This document shows, one piece after another, positions 9,778 to 24,300 of a stretch of 64,000 bases of DNA. Source of the stretch: Halichondria panicea (Eukaryota > Porifera > Demospongiae > Suberitida > Halichondriidae); NCBI RefSeq assembly GCF_963675165.1, contig NC_087387.1, positions 2,655,501 through 2,719,500 on the forward strand. The letters run 5' to 3'. The position numbers were made by a program, and so were the translations under genes. The notes beneath the pieces were generated by a model. It worked only from the letters and a program-made list of their open reading frames with translations, had not been told where the DNA came from and did no database searches. The first letter of the stretch is position 1. Each line of letters begins with the position of its first letter.

Positions 9778-12700
9778 TTATTTCACTCGGCTGCTAAGCA
9801 TATGCTCGTAATAATGAGTTTCCTCGGAATAAGTTACAGCAAATGATGACATGTCACCCATCATCATATTGCTGGTAGATGCTGTGTACGGTAGATCATT
9901 GTAAATTAAGTCATACTCTCCATTTGGTGCCTCTGGTGCCTCCTGGCTAAACAACCCTGTGTGCAGAGCCGAAAAGCCATTGCTATTGGTCACGTCCATT
10001 GCTGCATGATTGTTTTCAAGGTGATGAAGTGGTAGTGTTGCAAGAGGGTCAGAATTCGATTGTCCAAGGTTATCTGGTTGTATCTGGGAAAGAAATAAAT
10101 GAGTGTCACCATTCGGAATTGGTTGGGAAGATAAGAATTCCATCATTCCATGCTCATCTCCCATGGTCCCATTGCCACATTCCATGCCAGTGAATTCATT
10201 GTGCATCGAATCAGGAAGGGGAAGTGGGTGCATTTTCGAGAAGCTGTGTTTTCTTGCACTGGACGGTAAATTTTCCAGAAGGTCGTCACTAAGCTCACTC
10301 CCAGTAAATGAGTAACGAGAACTCTGAGAAGATTTCCAGGATCTTTCTGACCAGGTGTCACTGCTCTGTCTACGAGTGTAGGCTTCTCTGGGAGAAAATC
10401 CCTGCTTCATAGGAGGATATCTCGCATCATTTACTTGTGCATGAAGGGGCGTATTGACAAAATTGAATCTCGGAGACACTGGTGGATGTGGTCTCAACAC
10501 GTCACTTCGCCCACTGTTGCTACAAGGCGAAGATACTCGAGAGCTGTTTGAAGAGAATGTGGAGTACGAGTTTGTCATGTTGCTACTGCGAAGACTACCA
10601 CTTATTACAGAGCTGTCATCGCTGGGGGATTTTCTGTTTCCAGTGAATCCGTTTCTCCTTCCGTTAGGGTACGGATTCTGCTGAGTGTTACCCGTCAGAT
10701 TCGTCTGAATGTTGCTCATCGATTGGTTGCTGTGGGTAAGCTGGAATTGTGAGCACTTGGAATGGGTAGAAGACGGGTACGAATGCGAGGGGATATGTTG
10801 CAAATGGGAAGGGGGCGGGGTAGGATGTATGCCAGCCGGCAGTGTCAGTCTTCCGCCGTTTTGCCAGCTGGCTCTCACGTTTGGGTTAATACGATCTGTA
10901 GCATGGCCGCCAGTAGGGAGGTGTACAACATCATTCGAATCGCTTAGTCTTTGTTGTTGCAGAATGTGGGAAATTTCCTCGTCTCCTCGTAACTTGGGGT
11001 ATTCTGACTCACCCTCAGGCATTGAGTTGTAACTAAGCTGTGATGAATTGTAGCCTTGAGACCCACCAGAAAAGTAGCCATGATCTGACATGCCTCCACC
11101 AGAAAGCTGAGGGTGGACTGGAGGGAATGCACTTGCTGATGGTGCAGACGGAGGGGCATTCGTTTTTCTTTTGTCTGCCTTGCGTGTTTTGGATGGTTTT
11201 CTGGTCACTGGGGGTGGTTTTGGCTCCACAACATCATCTTCTCCACCAGATATGGTATCAGGATCTCCTGTTCGTGCCTGTAAAAGTTAAACGATTAAAT
11301 AATTATTGTGCATGCAATAATTATGTGTTAACAGCAGACAAGTCACTTACTCTTTTATTGACTTGACAATTTTTAACGTGTTTTCTTCTTGAGCTTGGAT
11401 CAGTGTACCTCTTGGTACAGCCAGGATTTGGACAGGCGTATGGTTTCTGTATAAAGACATACACACAATAAACATTACATACTGCACCTGTTTGTATCTC
11501 AGATAAAGTTATTCTCGGATGACTATTTTTAGAAAAGGACTTAGTTGAATGGAGTTGCACAATTTAATGGGTCATTAAGATGAAGTTTTGCAGAATGAGC
11601 ATAATGATAAGAATGAACAACGAATTAATAGCAAGAGGAATAGAAATGCAATACATCTTTTAAACCTTGGCAGAAAAATAGGATAGTTTATTTATCCTTT
11701 AAAGAGTGTTTGTAGTTCAAACAATCAACCTGCATTGCAGTCAATCTATTCATGCCGTCAGTCTAGTGCACTTGTTTAATTATAGGTCACAGCTGTTACA
11801 AATTATTCCGCAAGCTAACATAGGAAGTAGTGATTTCTCGAATTGGTAAAATAACGTACACCACATCGGGTTTCATATGCAACGTTATTTCGATTCTAAA
11901 TTGGTAAATTGTAATAGCAAGAGTGAGCATGCGCATGCAATGATGCTTTGCTGCAATTCGAAAAGCAGTCAAGCTTGTAGTGTCATTCACAATCAATTAA
12001 CCTCACATTCAAAACCTGATACGGTAATTACCGTGTGTACCTACCGTGTGTACCTAGACACACAGAACTTCATGTTCTTCAAGAGTAATATTTATCCACC
12101 AGGAAAATACTAACTTACTTCATCTGTGTGTGTCCTGTTCATGTGTTTTGCACAGTCAGAAGCATTTGAGAAGGCTTTGGAGCATCCTTCAAACTTGCAC
12201 GTATATGGCCTCTCTCCAGTGTGAGATCTGAGGTGAGTTTTGAGATTCTCCAGACGAGAGTACGCCTTATTGCATCCATCGTACTGCAAGGAGTGAAATG
12301 GATACAATAGATAAGCAATCCATGGATACAAACAATCAGGTGATACGTGCATATCAAATTACAGGTGGTGGTGATCGGTCGAAACTTAATCCGTGTTGCC
12401 CACCTCTATCATGCATGTGAATAGAAAACACAGGATTAATGCCTCTGGTGGTTTCCTGAACCAACATTTGGTAATTGAATTTTTATGGTGAAGTGATTAA
12501 TTAGGTCGGGAATGTATGGAACTCTATAAATGGAATTAGTAATTTACATCAAAGTTGTTGCAGACTAGTAGGTGTGCAAAAGTAGCGTATTCATGACCAA
12601 ACTAAAGGGCAATAGTATTCAAAACCTAATTTGTAGTGCGGTTAAACTCATTCACGATGTAACCTTAATCAGCACGTTTTCGTTTGGAGCATTATTATGT

Positions 12701-14741
12701 GTTTGCACAGTGTGCACTGCTACGAATACGATTAAATCTAGCTTTAGGGTGTAGTAGATGTCTGGATCAAATCAAGTGCATAGTTACCAGACATACATGT
12801 AGCTGCAACATACAGATCCAGTGAATGGGTTAATTACAATGCAACTACAATATTGGAAACGTCCGAAACTTGAATAAAAGTTTAATCCTTCTCGCCGGTT
12901 AAAATTACAGATGTTTACACAACCTTTTCTGTCCGGAAGCATGAGTACCAATTGAGACAGTAACATTGTATGGTTTAGTAGCTTTAGAGTATTGCTGCTC
13001 TGTTGATCATGTATTGTCTTTAATATAGTTAGCATACCAAGCTGTATTTCCTCATAGTAAGATCAATGCCCCATATCAAGGAGTGACCAACAAGTGTCAC
13101 AGTCACATGAACACTGACACACTTATATGCACGTACGTGGATACGAACATCATATTTAATATCATATTCGCTGAACAATTGTGACATGCAATAAAAAGGA
13201 AATACTCCCTCACGGTGGATATTTGAGTGAAACCAGATCTCTGAGTAACACATGTATCACTACCAAAACAGTTAGACATGTATGCACAGTATCACCCCTA
13301 ATCAGGTCACTCCTTTGTACCAAATACACGGTTGATACCGTAACACCATAATTATAAGATGCCTCGTACCTATATATAACCTACTCACCGTGCATTTGTG
13401 AGGTTTCTCCCCAGTGTGTCTTCTCATATGCACCAGCAGCATGTATTGTGCTTTGAAAGGCTTCTTTTCACGGACACAGCTACTCCAGAGGCACACATAC
13501 TCCTTTCGACTATCACGGTAAATATGCTCACTGTTGACGTGCTGAACGAGCAAATCTAACGTTTCACACTGGTGTGTACAATCGGCCCATTTGCACTGGT
13601 TGTTATGGGGGTCCTCCACACTGGGATAATTGTAGTACACTCTCTTGTTTTTGTCCAAAATTCCTTTCTTCGAGTCCATTTCTAAATCTGGATCAACCAA
13701 CGGATACTCGGCAATTTCCTCAGGATGACCTTCGTCATCAGAGTCGCCTAATCCTCCAACAGATTCTTCACGTACTGTTTCCAGAGTACTACCTTGATGT
13801 GAGGTAGTGTCTGTTAGCCGGTTAGGAGGTGAGCCCTGCTCTATTTTAACTCCCGGCATGTAATCTGCATGTAGTCCATTCTGGTGATCTGCTATTAACT
13901 CTTCGCTTTGCTCTTCTTTGATATTTGTTAGCATGTCCACGCTCTGATCAGACTTGCAATTTTGTTCCACTGAAGAATCGAGCTGACTTGGATGAGGATA
14001 CCCACTGTTTCTGAGGGACACTTGGAGGGGTCTAGCGTGAGGAGTCTGTAAACGAGTGGATTTGCTGAAAAAAGATGGACTTAAATGTCCCATTGATCCT
14101 GCAGAGCTGCTCCTGGAATTGGTGATGTAGTTCACAAGAGAAGTTGGAGATGTTCGGATGAGACTGTTGAGATCGATCGAGCTGCTTGAAAGTGGGGAGG
14201 GGGAGACAGACAACTGTCTTTTGCGACCCATTCTAGCAGAGGCTAATGGGCTGAACTGACCAGATCCAATTGGAGTATTGAAATCCAACCCCTCTAAAGC
14301 AAATAAAGCTGAAGTAGGTACATTAAAAAGATGAGATGAGGACACAGGAGTCTCCGTCCTGCTACGAAATTCAGGTGAGATTAGGCCACCTTGAGATGCC
14401 GCAAATCCTCTCAGGACCGCACCACCAGGTTGTTTGAATTCTCCAGCTGTCGCAGAGTTGGGCTTGTTGTTAAATCCTGCATCTTTTGTTTCGTTTTTTA
14501 GTTCAGATTGAGTTTGCGAGGAAGATTGATTTTGGTCGAGATGTTCGTTTGTATCCATGGCCTCACATGGGGAGATAGGATCATTTGAGCCATTACTTGT
14601 GGCTTCATTTTCAGCTCGAGAATTTTGCTCAAAGCTTTGCTGCAGGCAGCAAGACGGCTTCTTTTCAAGCTTGACCATCGGGGCGTTCTCACCATCATTT
14701 GGCTGATCAGAGTATTCCATTTTCACTGCATGAACTGTCAA
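9778..14741 (-). CDS. GLI: GLI-family zinc-finger transcription factor
   Basis: Exons (minus): 14741-13389, 12283-12119, 11446-11351, 11277-9778, all phase 0. Translation starts at ATG 14720, because 14741 follows a splice acceptor, so a 5' UTR exon lies upstream. The product is about 1030 residues. Five C2H2 fingers span the junctions: [20 protein letters not shown]; the second finger ending [20 protein letters not shown]; then [38 protein letters not shown] and [18 protein letters not shown]. These match Gli rather than Zic or Glis spacing. N-terminal of the fingers is the Gli block [13 protein letters not shown] … IRTSPTSLV … [11 protein letters not shown], which in bilaterians holds the SUFU-binding SYGH motif; here it reads SMGH. 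C-terminal of the fingers, TRRQSSD and ARKHS are possible PKA-type sites. Gli proteins act in the nucleus downstream of Hedgehog/Smoothened in bilaterians; what signals to it here cannot be told. It is divergent from the F-box gene. Confidence 0.93.
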
Positions 14742-15309
14742 CTGAAAAAAATACAGAATTTTATTGGCTACATACTCAGGTTCTAAAGAGACTTACCTAT
14801 TTGTGCATATCATGTGTACTTTGCAGTCCTGCTAAGCTACATCAGATCAATACAGCAACAACAAAAGAAGGCGTGTCTACAGACTGTAGTACAGTGGTAG
14901 AATAGCTAGTTATTGATGATACACACCGACAGGATTGGCTTTAAATCTTGTGCTCAAGAACGTCTTTCCTTTTCCTTTTGTATCTTAGACAAGGTTGTAC
15001 TACGTAGGAGAGCCCACAGGCTAAATAAACATTGCTATGAGCTGTATTGATTACAAGCTAGCTGGTAAGCCATACAAGTGCAAAGTACAAGCTCAAAGCA
15101 GGAGGAGGGAATTCTGACCGTATTTATCTAATCGCAGGAGTGCTCTAAATATCGGTATGGCTACGTTTTAGAAAAACTGAAAAGCAAAGAAAAGCAGAAC
15201 TCAATGTAAACACTTTGTGGGCTGTGGAAATACGTACATTTGTGGTTTCACTTAGGAGACTCTAATGTAGCTAGTCCTGTGAGTTCAGTATTCAGTTTTA
15301 TAGACCACA
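14742..15309. promoter_or_regulatory. Divergent upstream region between GLI and the F-box/LRR gene
   Basis: The 570-bp gap separates two head-to-head genes. It contains the GLI 5' intron acceptor (14742-14743, after a T-rich tract on the minus strand) and the unseen GLI first exon. A shared or bidirectional promoter is inferred from position alone. No TATA box or defined factor site is claimed. Confidence 0.4.
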
Positions 15310-18300
15310 ATGGCCACACGGAATGGACACATCTCTAACGGTGCTTTTCAGGTGAGATTCATGTTTAATATGTGTAGGTACTAGGTTTGCATTGTTTTGT
15401 AGACTCTGGGATGTACATAGTAGACATACTAGAGTCTACTGTGTAGCTACTTCCATAATGAGGTATTAGCTTAATGGTATAGCACAAGTGAGGCCTAGTG
15501 GCTAGCCTACCTCTGCGTTTTTTCCAGTCTAAGTATCGCTGCACTGTGATGGCTTAACTTAGGGCTATAAATGGTGTTATAATTTTATGCTGTGCCAAAC
15601 AAGTAATCAGGTGATATGCTGTTTGCTCTTTGTAGTGTAACTAGGTGCCAATGTGCAGCTGACATTGTGGGGGTGTTTACAATGCTTCTAATAAAGGGAA
15701 TAAAGCTATGATCTTAGAAATATTGAATTGCTAGAAAGTAGCCAGTATTTTTGTAAGAAGAACACATATTAAAGAGGCAAGATGTTGTTGACAAACAGTC
15801 TTCAAATGAGGTCAATCAGCATTCATTAGAGCTACTATTCCATGGGTGTTATACTAAGCAGGATCTTAGTGCTAAGAGGCAGGAGAAGAGGCCATCACTC
15901 CTTGCCTGTGGTCGACTCCACCGACTCTGAGACTAGCTCATTGGCCTCCATACCTTGCTACGATGAGACCACTGAGCTAATAACACCTGATCATCTATTC
16001 TCTTACTCTGACCCTCAGGTCACGCAACACCGAGTGCACCCAATACAGAAACTGCCACAGGACCTCATATTGAAGTAAGTGCGTTATGCCAAATGTTGTC
16101 ACGGATTTATTGTGTACCTGCTTATTGATGCATGGTACTGGGTAGTGAAGATATATTCAAAGCATGTGCACTTGTAAGGAATGCATATTTGGTATATCCC
16201 ATTACAAGTGCGTGTATGTTTGAGGTTTGTTTACCAGTGAAGACCCAAAAGTTGTGGTTGTGGAATGGTTAGCGATCGCTGTGGTTGTGGGATGGTTAGC
16301 GATCGCTGTGGTTGTTTTAAGAAGTGTGCTGTGGCATTTTTGAAGATAAATGTTGACCACTACAGTTAGTGTACTGTAAGAAGGCAGAGTATTTTATTCA
16401 GTTTTTGCATGAATTACAATAGATGAATGGCTATTGACACAATGCATGTAACTGCCATTGTGTTCATTGTAAATCAAACATATGGAATGCTGTTGATGTT
16501 TATACACTGTACAGTCGCAACCCTTCAAAGGCATCCAGCTGAAGCTTTTGTTCATACAACCTCAATATGCGTTTACACATAATGCTCCCTGTGATTAAAC
16601 AGCATCTGTTTGTACAGAATCTTCTCCTTCCTTGATGTGATATCACTGTGTAGGTGTGCTCAAGTATCAAAGGTAAGTGTTGCATGTTGTGTTTGTTACT
16701 TCACAGTATAATGGTGCACTTTCACTCGCACACAAACACACCCCAGCTGTGGAGAGACTTAGCCCTGCATGGCAGCAACTGGCAACACATCAATCTCTTT
16801 GAGTTTCAAATTGCGATTGAGGTCTGTGCAAATCCAACTTGTATGATTGGTAGCATACACGTATATGTACTATATTTTGTAGGTATGCCGTATATGCTTG
16901 ATCAGAGGCCGCACTCAAATAGTAGCCTCCTTACAGCCTATCTTCAGTGCAATACCATATATATATAGCGGGTTATTTTCGAGGCACTAAATGTTCGTGG
17001 ATAGCACAAACTAAACATTTTGCAGATTTTATTTTCGAGGATTGGGGTTCAAATGATCACACCCCTACAGTAGAGAGATCTTTCAACCGGAAGTAAACCA
17101 ATTTTCGAGGCACAACATTTTTAAGGTTCTAAAAGTTAGTGCCTCAAACGGTAGAAGCCGCACTCAAATAGTAATCCAGTGAACTTTGAGGCTATGTCTT
17201 TGCATATTGATACTGGTATCTACGGTAGCACCTCTCTCAAACAGTGGCCTCTCTCAAATTGTATCCTCCTCTGCCAGCAAAATGAAACATTTAGTAGCCG
17301 CGGCCTCTGATCAAGCATATACGGCATAAGTGTCACTTGCGTGTCCAGTCCTTTAAAAGTTTTTTTTAATGGTCTTTCCTTCTCCCTTCCCTTGTCTAGG
17401 GCACGGTGGTTGAGCATATGTCAGCACGTTGTGGGGGCTTCCTCAGAACTCTCTCTCTCCAAGACTGTAAGATCGTTGAGGACCCAGCTCTCGAGTGAGT
17501 TACTAAGTCATGGTGTCACATGACATACTGTGTTTGTGATGTGTTATGGGTGTATTATCATGTTTGTAGGCTGCTGTGCGCACACATACGTCTCTGCATA
17601 GAGATCTTACATACAATGTAGTCCACAGCCACTTTAGCCTTGTTGATTCAAATCCCAGTGATTAATGGAAAGTGTATATATATACATGTATAGGGGCTAT
17701 TCATTTTAGTATTTGATTGAATACAGTACGTACACCTACATGTACATGCATACCTTCAAGGGTCGTACATGATAATTATAGTTTATGTAATGGAGTGCAG
17801 GTGACTATCCACAACAGCTGTTCCATTAGGATTATGTCATTGGATGAATACAGTAATCCATGCACACCTGTGTAAATCAACTGACACACTACTTGAATGC
17901 CCTATTTTATGCTTGAGAGGCCAGCTAAAGTCTTAAGTACTCGTACTGTTATGTCTCTACCCTAGCTGAAGCCGGTTCATTGAGAAACCAAATATGTAAA
18001 CTTTGTGATCTAGTGCTTTGCATGCCATGTGCGCTATTTTTGTTGGGTGGTTAAACACTAACATTATGTATCCCTAGAGATGGTTGCCCTTATTGGGTGG
18101 ATACAAAGCATAGAAGTTTATGCCCTACATGCATTCTTATGATACGCTGTATTATTCGCTCTCCCCCTCAGGACATTTGCTACTAATTGCCAGTACATAG
18201 AGACACTCATCTTGACCAAGTGCTTCAAGATCACAGACCAAACTGCCCACAGTCTGAGTAGACACTGCCCTAACCTCAAGATTCTGGATGTCTCCTCTTG

Positions 18301-21300
18301 TAGACAACTCACTGACCAAACTTGCATTCATCTCAGGTGAGCAGGAAAAGCATTTAAGGCTTGGAACTTGCAAGTTTGCTACACGTAAAGTATAACTTCC
18401 ACCTTCAGTGTATAATAGATTGCACCACATATTATACATTGTATGTACAACATGTGTGGGTGTCTTACAGTTTACAAATGTTTCTAAATATGCATGTCTG
18501 ATGAACACAGGTTTCTAGACTATTGTCTGATCGACACAGGTTTCTAGACTATTGACTGAGTGTTGTACTGCATGTGTATACAAGCATGTACAGAAATATT
18601 GAACCGGCAAAACGATCAGATTGAACCATTGATGTACATGTAGTTTTAATTGAATAGAATGAAGATCCTCTGATCTTTTCAGCGCAACATAATTGGTACA
18701 ATTCCTCTTAATATCTGGCCGGTAATCGATCCTGGGTGCATACATGTGCAGTCTTCCTACGCAAATACTCTTTGGTCTATATGTATGTTCACCTAATACC
18801 CACAGTGGAATTTTGGTTGTAAGATTTTAGATAAGCAGTGTTTACCTCTTTGTGCATCTATAAAGCCTACAAATACTGTATGTGGCTGCTTTACTTGTAG
18901 CCGGCCGTTCATCTAGCAAGAAAAGCTGATCATTCAATGTATGTATACAGTAACTCTCTAGCCATAACATTTTTGTCTCACAATTTCTTTTCATGCACAC
19001 TTACATAGTGAAGGATGTCTGAAGTTGGAGTATGTAGACCTCTCTTATTGTGCAATCACCAAAGAGGGCATCAAGGCGTTAACAACAAAATGCCTGAGGC
19101 TGAAACACATCCTGGCAAAGTATTGTCCGGAGGTAACCCGAGTGAAATTACTTAGTCTTGGAATATTATTTTGTAAAGCGATATTCATTCATTTCCCTCT
19201 AAATAGAAATATGGACACAAACACTATCTCCCTTTCTTTAGTAATTTGAGTACTGTAACCTCAGTCTGTTAAACTGTGGTTACATCACAGTAAATATAGC
19301 TGTTGCAAATTGTGAGAAAGAAGGCGTTCAAATTGAGCAATGTGTGCATCGTGATAACTTGATCACTCGTAATTTCACACCCTTCCTCTATTCCCAGGTG
19401 AATGACGATGCTTTGGGCCACATAGGAGACAATTGCAAACAGCTGGTCACTCTAAATATAGACGGCTGTAAGGTGACTAATTGCTCATTATAGAGCTCTA
19501 TTCATGCAATAGCGTCCCACACTTACTCTCTGCACTGTTGATGTATGCGTTAGCATATTTTGCAGTTACCAATTAATTTTGCACGGTCAACTGCCCATCT
19601 GAGGTGGAGACTGCCTGTTTTAGTATTATGTCTGTCTGTTGCTATCCCTACACACTGATCTCACACACATTACCATAATGGGCTACGTGTACAGAGTTAT
19701 ACAATGCGTAGTTACAATACATGTAACCAGACTACAGTAGAACTATAGCTTTGTATACGCTATACATGTAGTTTCTTTGCGATGGTGGTCCTTGGTTACT
19801 GGCCTGAGCATAATTATTGCAGGAAAATAGCACAATTATGTAGTGGTGCTTTGCCCCTAAGATAATGTTACAGTACTGGTACACACATACGTATACGTAC
19901 ATGATTGTATATGAATACATCGTGCACCCAATCAAACTACACAACACACCCTCACAGACGGTCACGGATGTCGGCTTAGGCTCGGTGTGTAAAAAATGCC
20001 CAGGGTTAGTAAAGCTGAGTGTGTCTGGTTGTGAATCGATCACCGACCTGTCTCTAAGAAAGCTGGGAGCCTCGTGCCCCGAGCTCAAGTTATTGGAAGC
20101 TACTGGTTGCTCCCACTTCACAGATGCTGGATTCAAGGCTCTAGCTACAGTGAGTGTGTCTGTGTCATTCCGTGCATATTTCACAGGCACTCCTCATAGC
20201 TTGCAGTTAGGGTGCAAACTGGGGACTGTCTGGGTGCATAATTGGAGTAATTGTGATAGTGTGTATTCATAGCCAACAGTGTAACATTTTGGTGAACCAT
20301 GCACTCAAGGAAAGAGGAAAATAATGTTATTGACTGCTTTATGCACATGTACACTGTACATATAAGCAGGAAGTTTCCATAATATGTTGTGTTCCAAGAA
20401 TCATACGATGATGGGGATTTTGTGTAGTCTGCCGTGTCTGTTTCCGATTATAAGGGATAGACAGTCCCTTGCTAATACAGTATACACTTGACACTTGTGT
20501 TTGTGTAATGGCTGTGCATAATTGATCTATTCCCACGTAGGGCTGTAACAAGCTGCAACGTTTGGACCTTGAAGAATGTGCTCTGGTGAGTCAATGTTCT
20601 CGATTAAGTGCCTGGGAAGTGTGGGGCTTCATAGCGGATATATGTGATAGGCATTTAAAAGTTGAAAAACTAAGAGGTATCAGGGTGTCATACAGGTGGG
20701 GGGGGGAGGGGGATATCTCCCTCTGGCTCCAACCCCCCCCCCCCCCTCCTAAAAATTGCATTCAAGTACTAGTTGTACGTATTACTGAGCGTCGATATAC
20801 ATGTATGTAGCTGGCAATGTGTTACATACAACATCAGGAGTGCACTCCTGACAGCATGTACTAACAGTGTATTGAAATAGCAGTTGATCTTTTTTTAGCA
20901 AAATGTTCTGGTTAATTTTCAAAAGCGCTTATTTCCCCCTCTACTTCAAAATCTTGTATGACACCCTGGGTATGTAATGCACTATTTTAATGTTCTTGTC
21001 AGTATAATTATAACTGTACTTATAACACACATGTGTTGCAGTAATTAGAGGTTCCACTAGTTTGTGAAACTTAAGTTGCTTGTAAAGAATACTGTCTACG
21101 ATCACGATTACATATGGCAGTTTAATTAATGGGTTATTTGCAGTTTGTCTGTGCGTGAAGGCTTTTCGTAGTAGCCGTACATATATAGGTACAAGCTTGT
21201 TCTGAGAAATGTATCGTAAAGTATCGAGAATTGGAGTTGTACGTACAAATTATGTGCTGTTCAAACAACGGAATTGATGAATAATTACGAACAAGAATTT

Positions 21301-24300
21301 AATTTATGCCCTCTATAAACCAAGCCTTTGATTTAACAGTGGCTACAACAGTATTTCATTGTGTTTGATGTAGTTATGTAAACTGGAATATCTTTGATCT
21401 CGCATGTATAGTACATAGGTTTGTTTGAAACTTCCTTCCATATAAATAATGTACTTTTCATCAAGCTCTTACGGTAAACCAACGCACCCTCACAAACCTG
21501 GAGATATCGAATTACGATTACAGATGTACGCACATGCATGTACACAACACACTGTAGACTAGTGCTGGCTGGTTATTCTTTTGTGTCCTAATCTAAATAC
21601 ACACCTGTTCAACTTGTGTACCGTTGCAAATGAGGGAATATTACATGAAATAGTAGCAGTGTTTGCAACGAGTGGGAGTGTGTGAAACTTATTCTGCCGA
21701 CAATGTAAGCTGACAGGCTGTCTGGAATGTGAACTCTTCATACAGTCAAATTGCCGGCAAAATAACAGCTGGCTACTATTGAGCCGATTGCGAGTGGGCT
21801 TGACAAATTGCTCACATTTTATGTGAAGCTGATGCCTAAGAACGGTGCCAGAAGGATAGACCTATGCGAGTAGAGATTGGTACAAAAAAATGTATCATGA
21901 GTATCGTATTATAGTTAGCGTGTATTGTACGTGTGTACAGTGTCATGTTGATGCGGCTGACAAAACAGCTTTCTTGAATTATACCCTATAGAGCTGCTTA
22001 ATTAGATTGGCTTAATTGTCATTTGTACGTAGATCTATTTTTAATGTAACCATCATTGATTGAAGTCTCTTATCAGTACGTGCTGTACTTTATTTAATAC
22101 TCAAAGCTCTGGTTACCATATTATTATAATGTTTTCCGCATGAAAAAGTTTTGTAAATGAGCTAAATCAACAGAAAATTTGACACTTTGCAATCTAACTT
22201 TTACGTTTTGGCAAGATTCGTGATGTCACGTATAAAAGTACCGTTACACGTTTTCGTTGCGAGTAACACTCCCAAAATTCGCATAATGTTTGATCCTCAC
22301 AAAACATACATGTAGCTCTGCTTTACTGCTCATGTATATATCAACTAATAATTTTGTAGCAGCGTGTAGAAGCTTTTTTCAGCCTATGAAAGTGTACGTA
22401 AATGTATGTATCTAATGGTCAATCACAGCTGGATCAGAACTAGAGCACTAAAGTGCAAACCCTCGACTGGTGACGTAACATGATTATAAAGAAACCAGAA
22501 GAGTTATATATAATGCAATGCATGTAGTGATGAATATCATGTATAACTTATTAAACTGTCTAGCACAGCAACTCAGGAGCTAAACCAGACTGGAGGCATG
22601 CTGAAACATTTTAGAACAGGGTTTTATATGCACTCTGGACTAGGATCACAGCAAAAAAGCCTGGAGTCTCATGCAGAGAAGTATGGAAGTATGGCTCCTG
22701 GAGTAGGATCCCAGAGTCAGCTAACAGAGACAACCAGACATAATTCTAGCTTTCTATTGTATCGACCCTTTCCCACAAACAATCAGTTTATGTTTCAAAT
22801 AATAGCCGCCTTTAGTAGTACGCAAAAAGCTTCTTGTTTAGCTTGCCTTTACTGCGAAACAAAGACTTCTTGCAAAATCTGCCAAATTTTAAGCCTTAGT
22901 TTTAATGCTACAAGTTTCCCTACGTATAAATTGTGATGCACCTAAATCACCAGGTAAGCCAAACTGAGCGACAGACACACACACGGACACACAGACAGAC
23001 TGATAGACTACTAGGCGGCCTCGGGTTAATAATAGTTTGATGTCAAGGTTACCAGTGTCAATGGTGGGCGTATGCTGTAATTTGAGATTTGGGATAATTA
23101 GTGCACCTGTGATAGGACTTCCGTATGTAATGACTGATAGCTGTTTATGTGTACCAAAACTTACTCTATAAGCGATGAAGTAGAGACAATGTAATTACTG
23201 TACAGGAAGTTTTCTGTTCACTCCTCGTCAATTGCATGCAAATCATGTGTACACTACTGTACATGTGCTGTTAACAGTTAAATGGAACAATTAATTATTA
23301 AAGGATTATTTGTTCCGGAATCTAACTACTTCGTACTGTGTTGACTATTTCCCATTCACGATTATGTTTTATTGCCCTCCATTAGTCACCTGACCCCTCC
23401 CCTGCAGCTCACGGACACCACTCTGGCCCACCTCTCCCTACATTGTCCCAACATCCTACGACTGGTGAGACTGATCCACCTTTGTTGTTATGATTAGTGT
23501 ATGTACTTATACGTACATGCACCTGCAGTTCTGTACTCCCAAATGTAACGGTTACCACCATCTAATAGGGTAATAGGGCATTGCGTATACATGTAGCTGT
23601 CGAATGATACTGACTGTTGAGGCTCAACATGTTTTGACACTGATTAATGTAATGTAGCCGATGCAGTGTGTGTACTTTTAAAGAGAGTTTAGCTCCATTG
23701 CCCTTGTACAATGCAACTATTGTACATATATGGTATTACATTGTACAGTGTAGGTAGGTGTCGGCATGTATTGGTACAGTGTATGTGTAGGACTTGGAGG
23801 CGTGGGTATACAATACTTAATTGGTCTCGTTTAATTAGCTCTCGTTACAGCAAACTAAACACCATAAAAATGTGATTATGATTATGGAATGGCTCAGAGT
23901 TATACCACTATCTCCCTGTTTTCTGTCGCAGGTATTTTCTCATTGTGAGCGAATCACTGACAGTGGCATTCGTCATTTGGTGAGTGGGGCCTGTTCTGAA
24001 ACCCTGCAAGTGCTAGAGCTGGACAATTGCCCCTTCATCACCGACCAAGCATTGGAGATGCTCAGGTGACAATTAAGACACGTACACTATTACATGTTGG
24101 GGTGTTTGACTGTGTGTTGTTGTGTAGTAGTGACTTTATATGGTTATACGTTTTTTTGATAGTCAAATGATACAACGTATGTTATAACACCAACAAGTTG
24201 ATACCCCCACTTCGTAAATACAATGTCATAATAGTAATGACTTCATTGAGTCCATATCTTATACGTTATCTGATAGTCAAATGATATTATGTTAACACAT

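Noticed and set aside
22598..22936. 112-residue ORF in the F-box gene intron
   Set aside because: Low-complexity, no splice context and no recognisable features.
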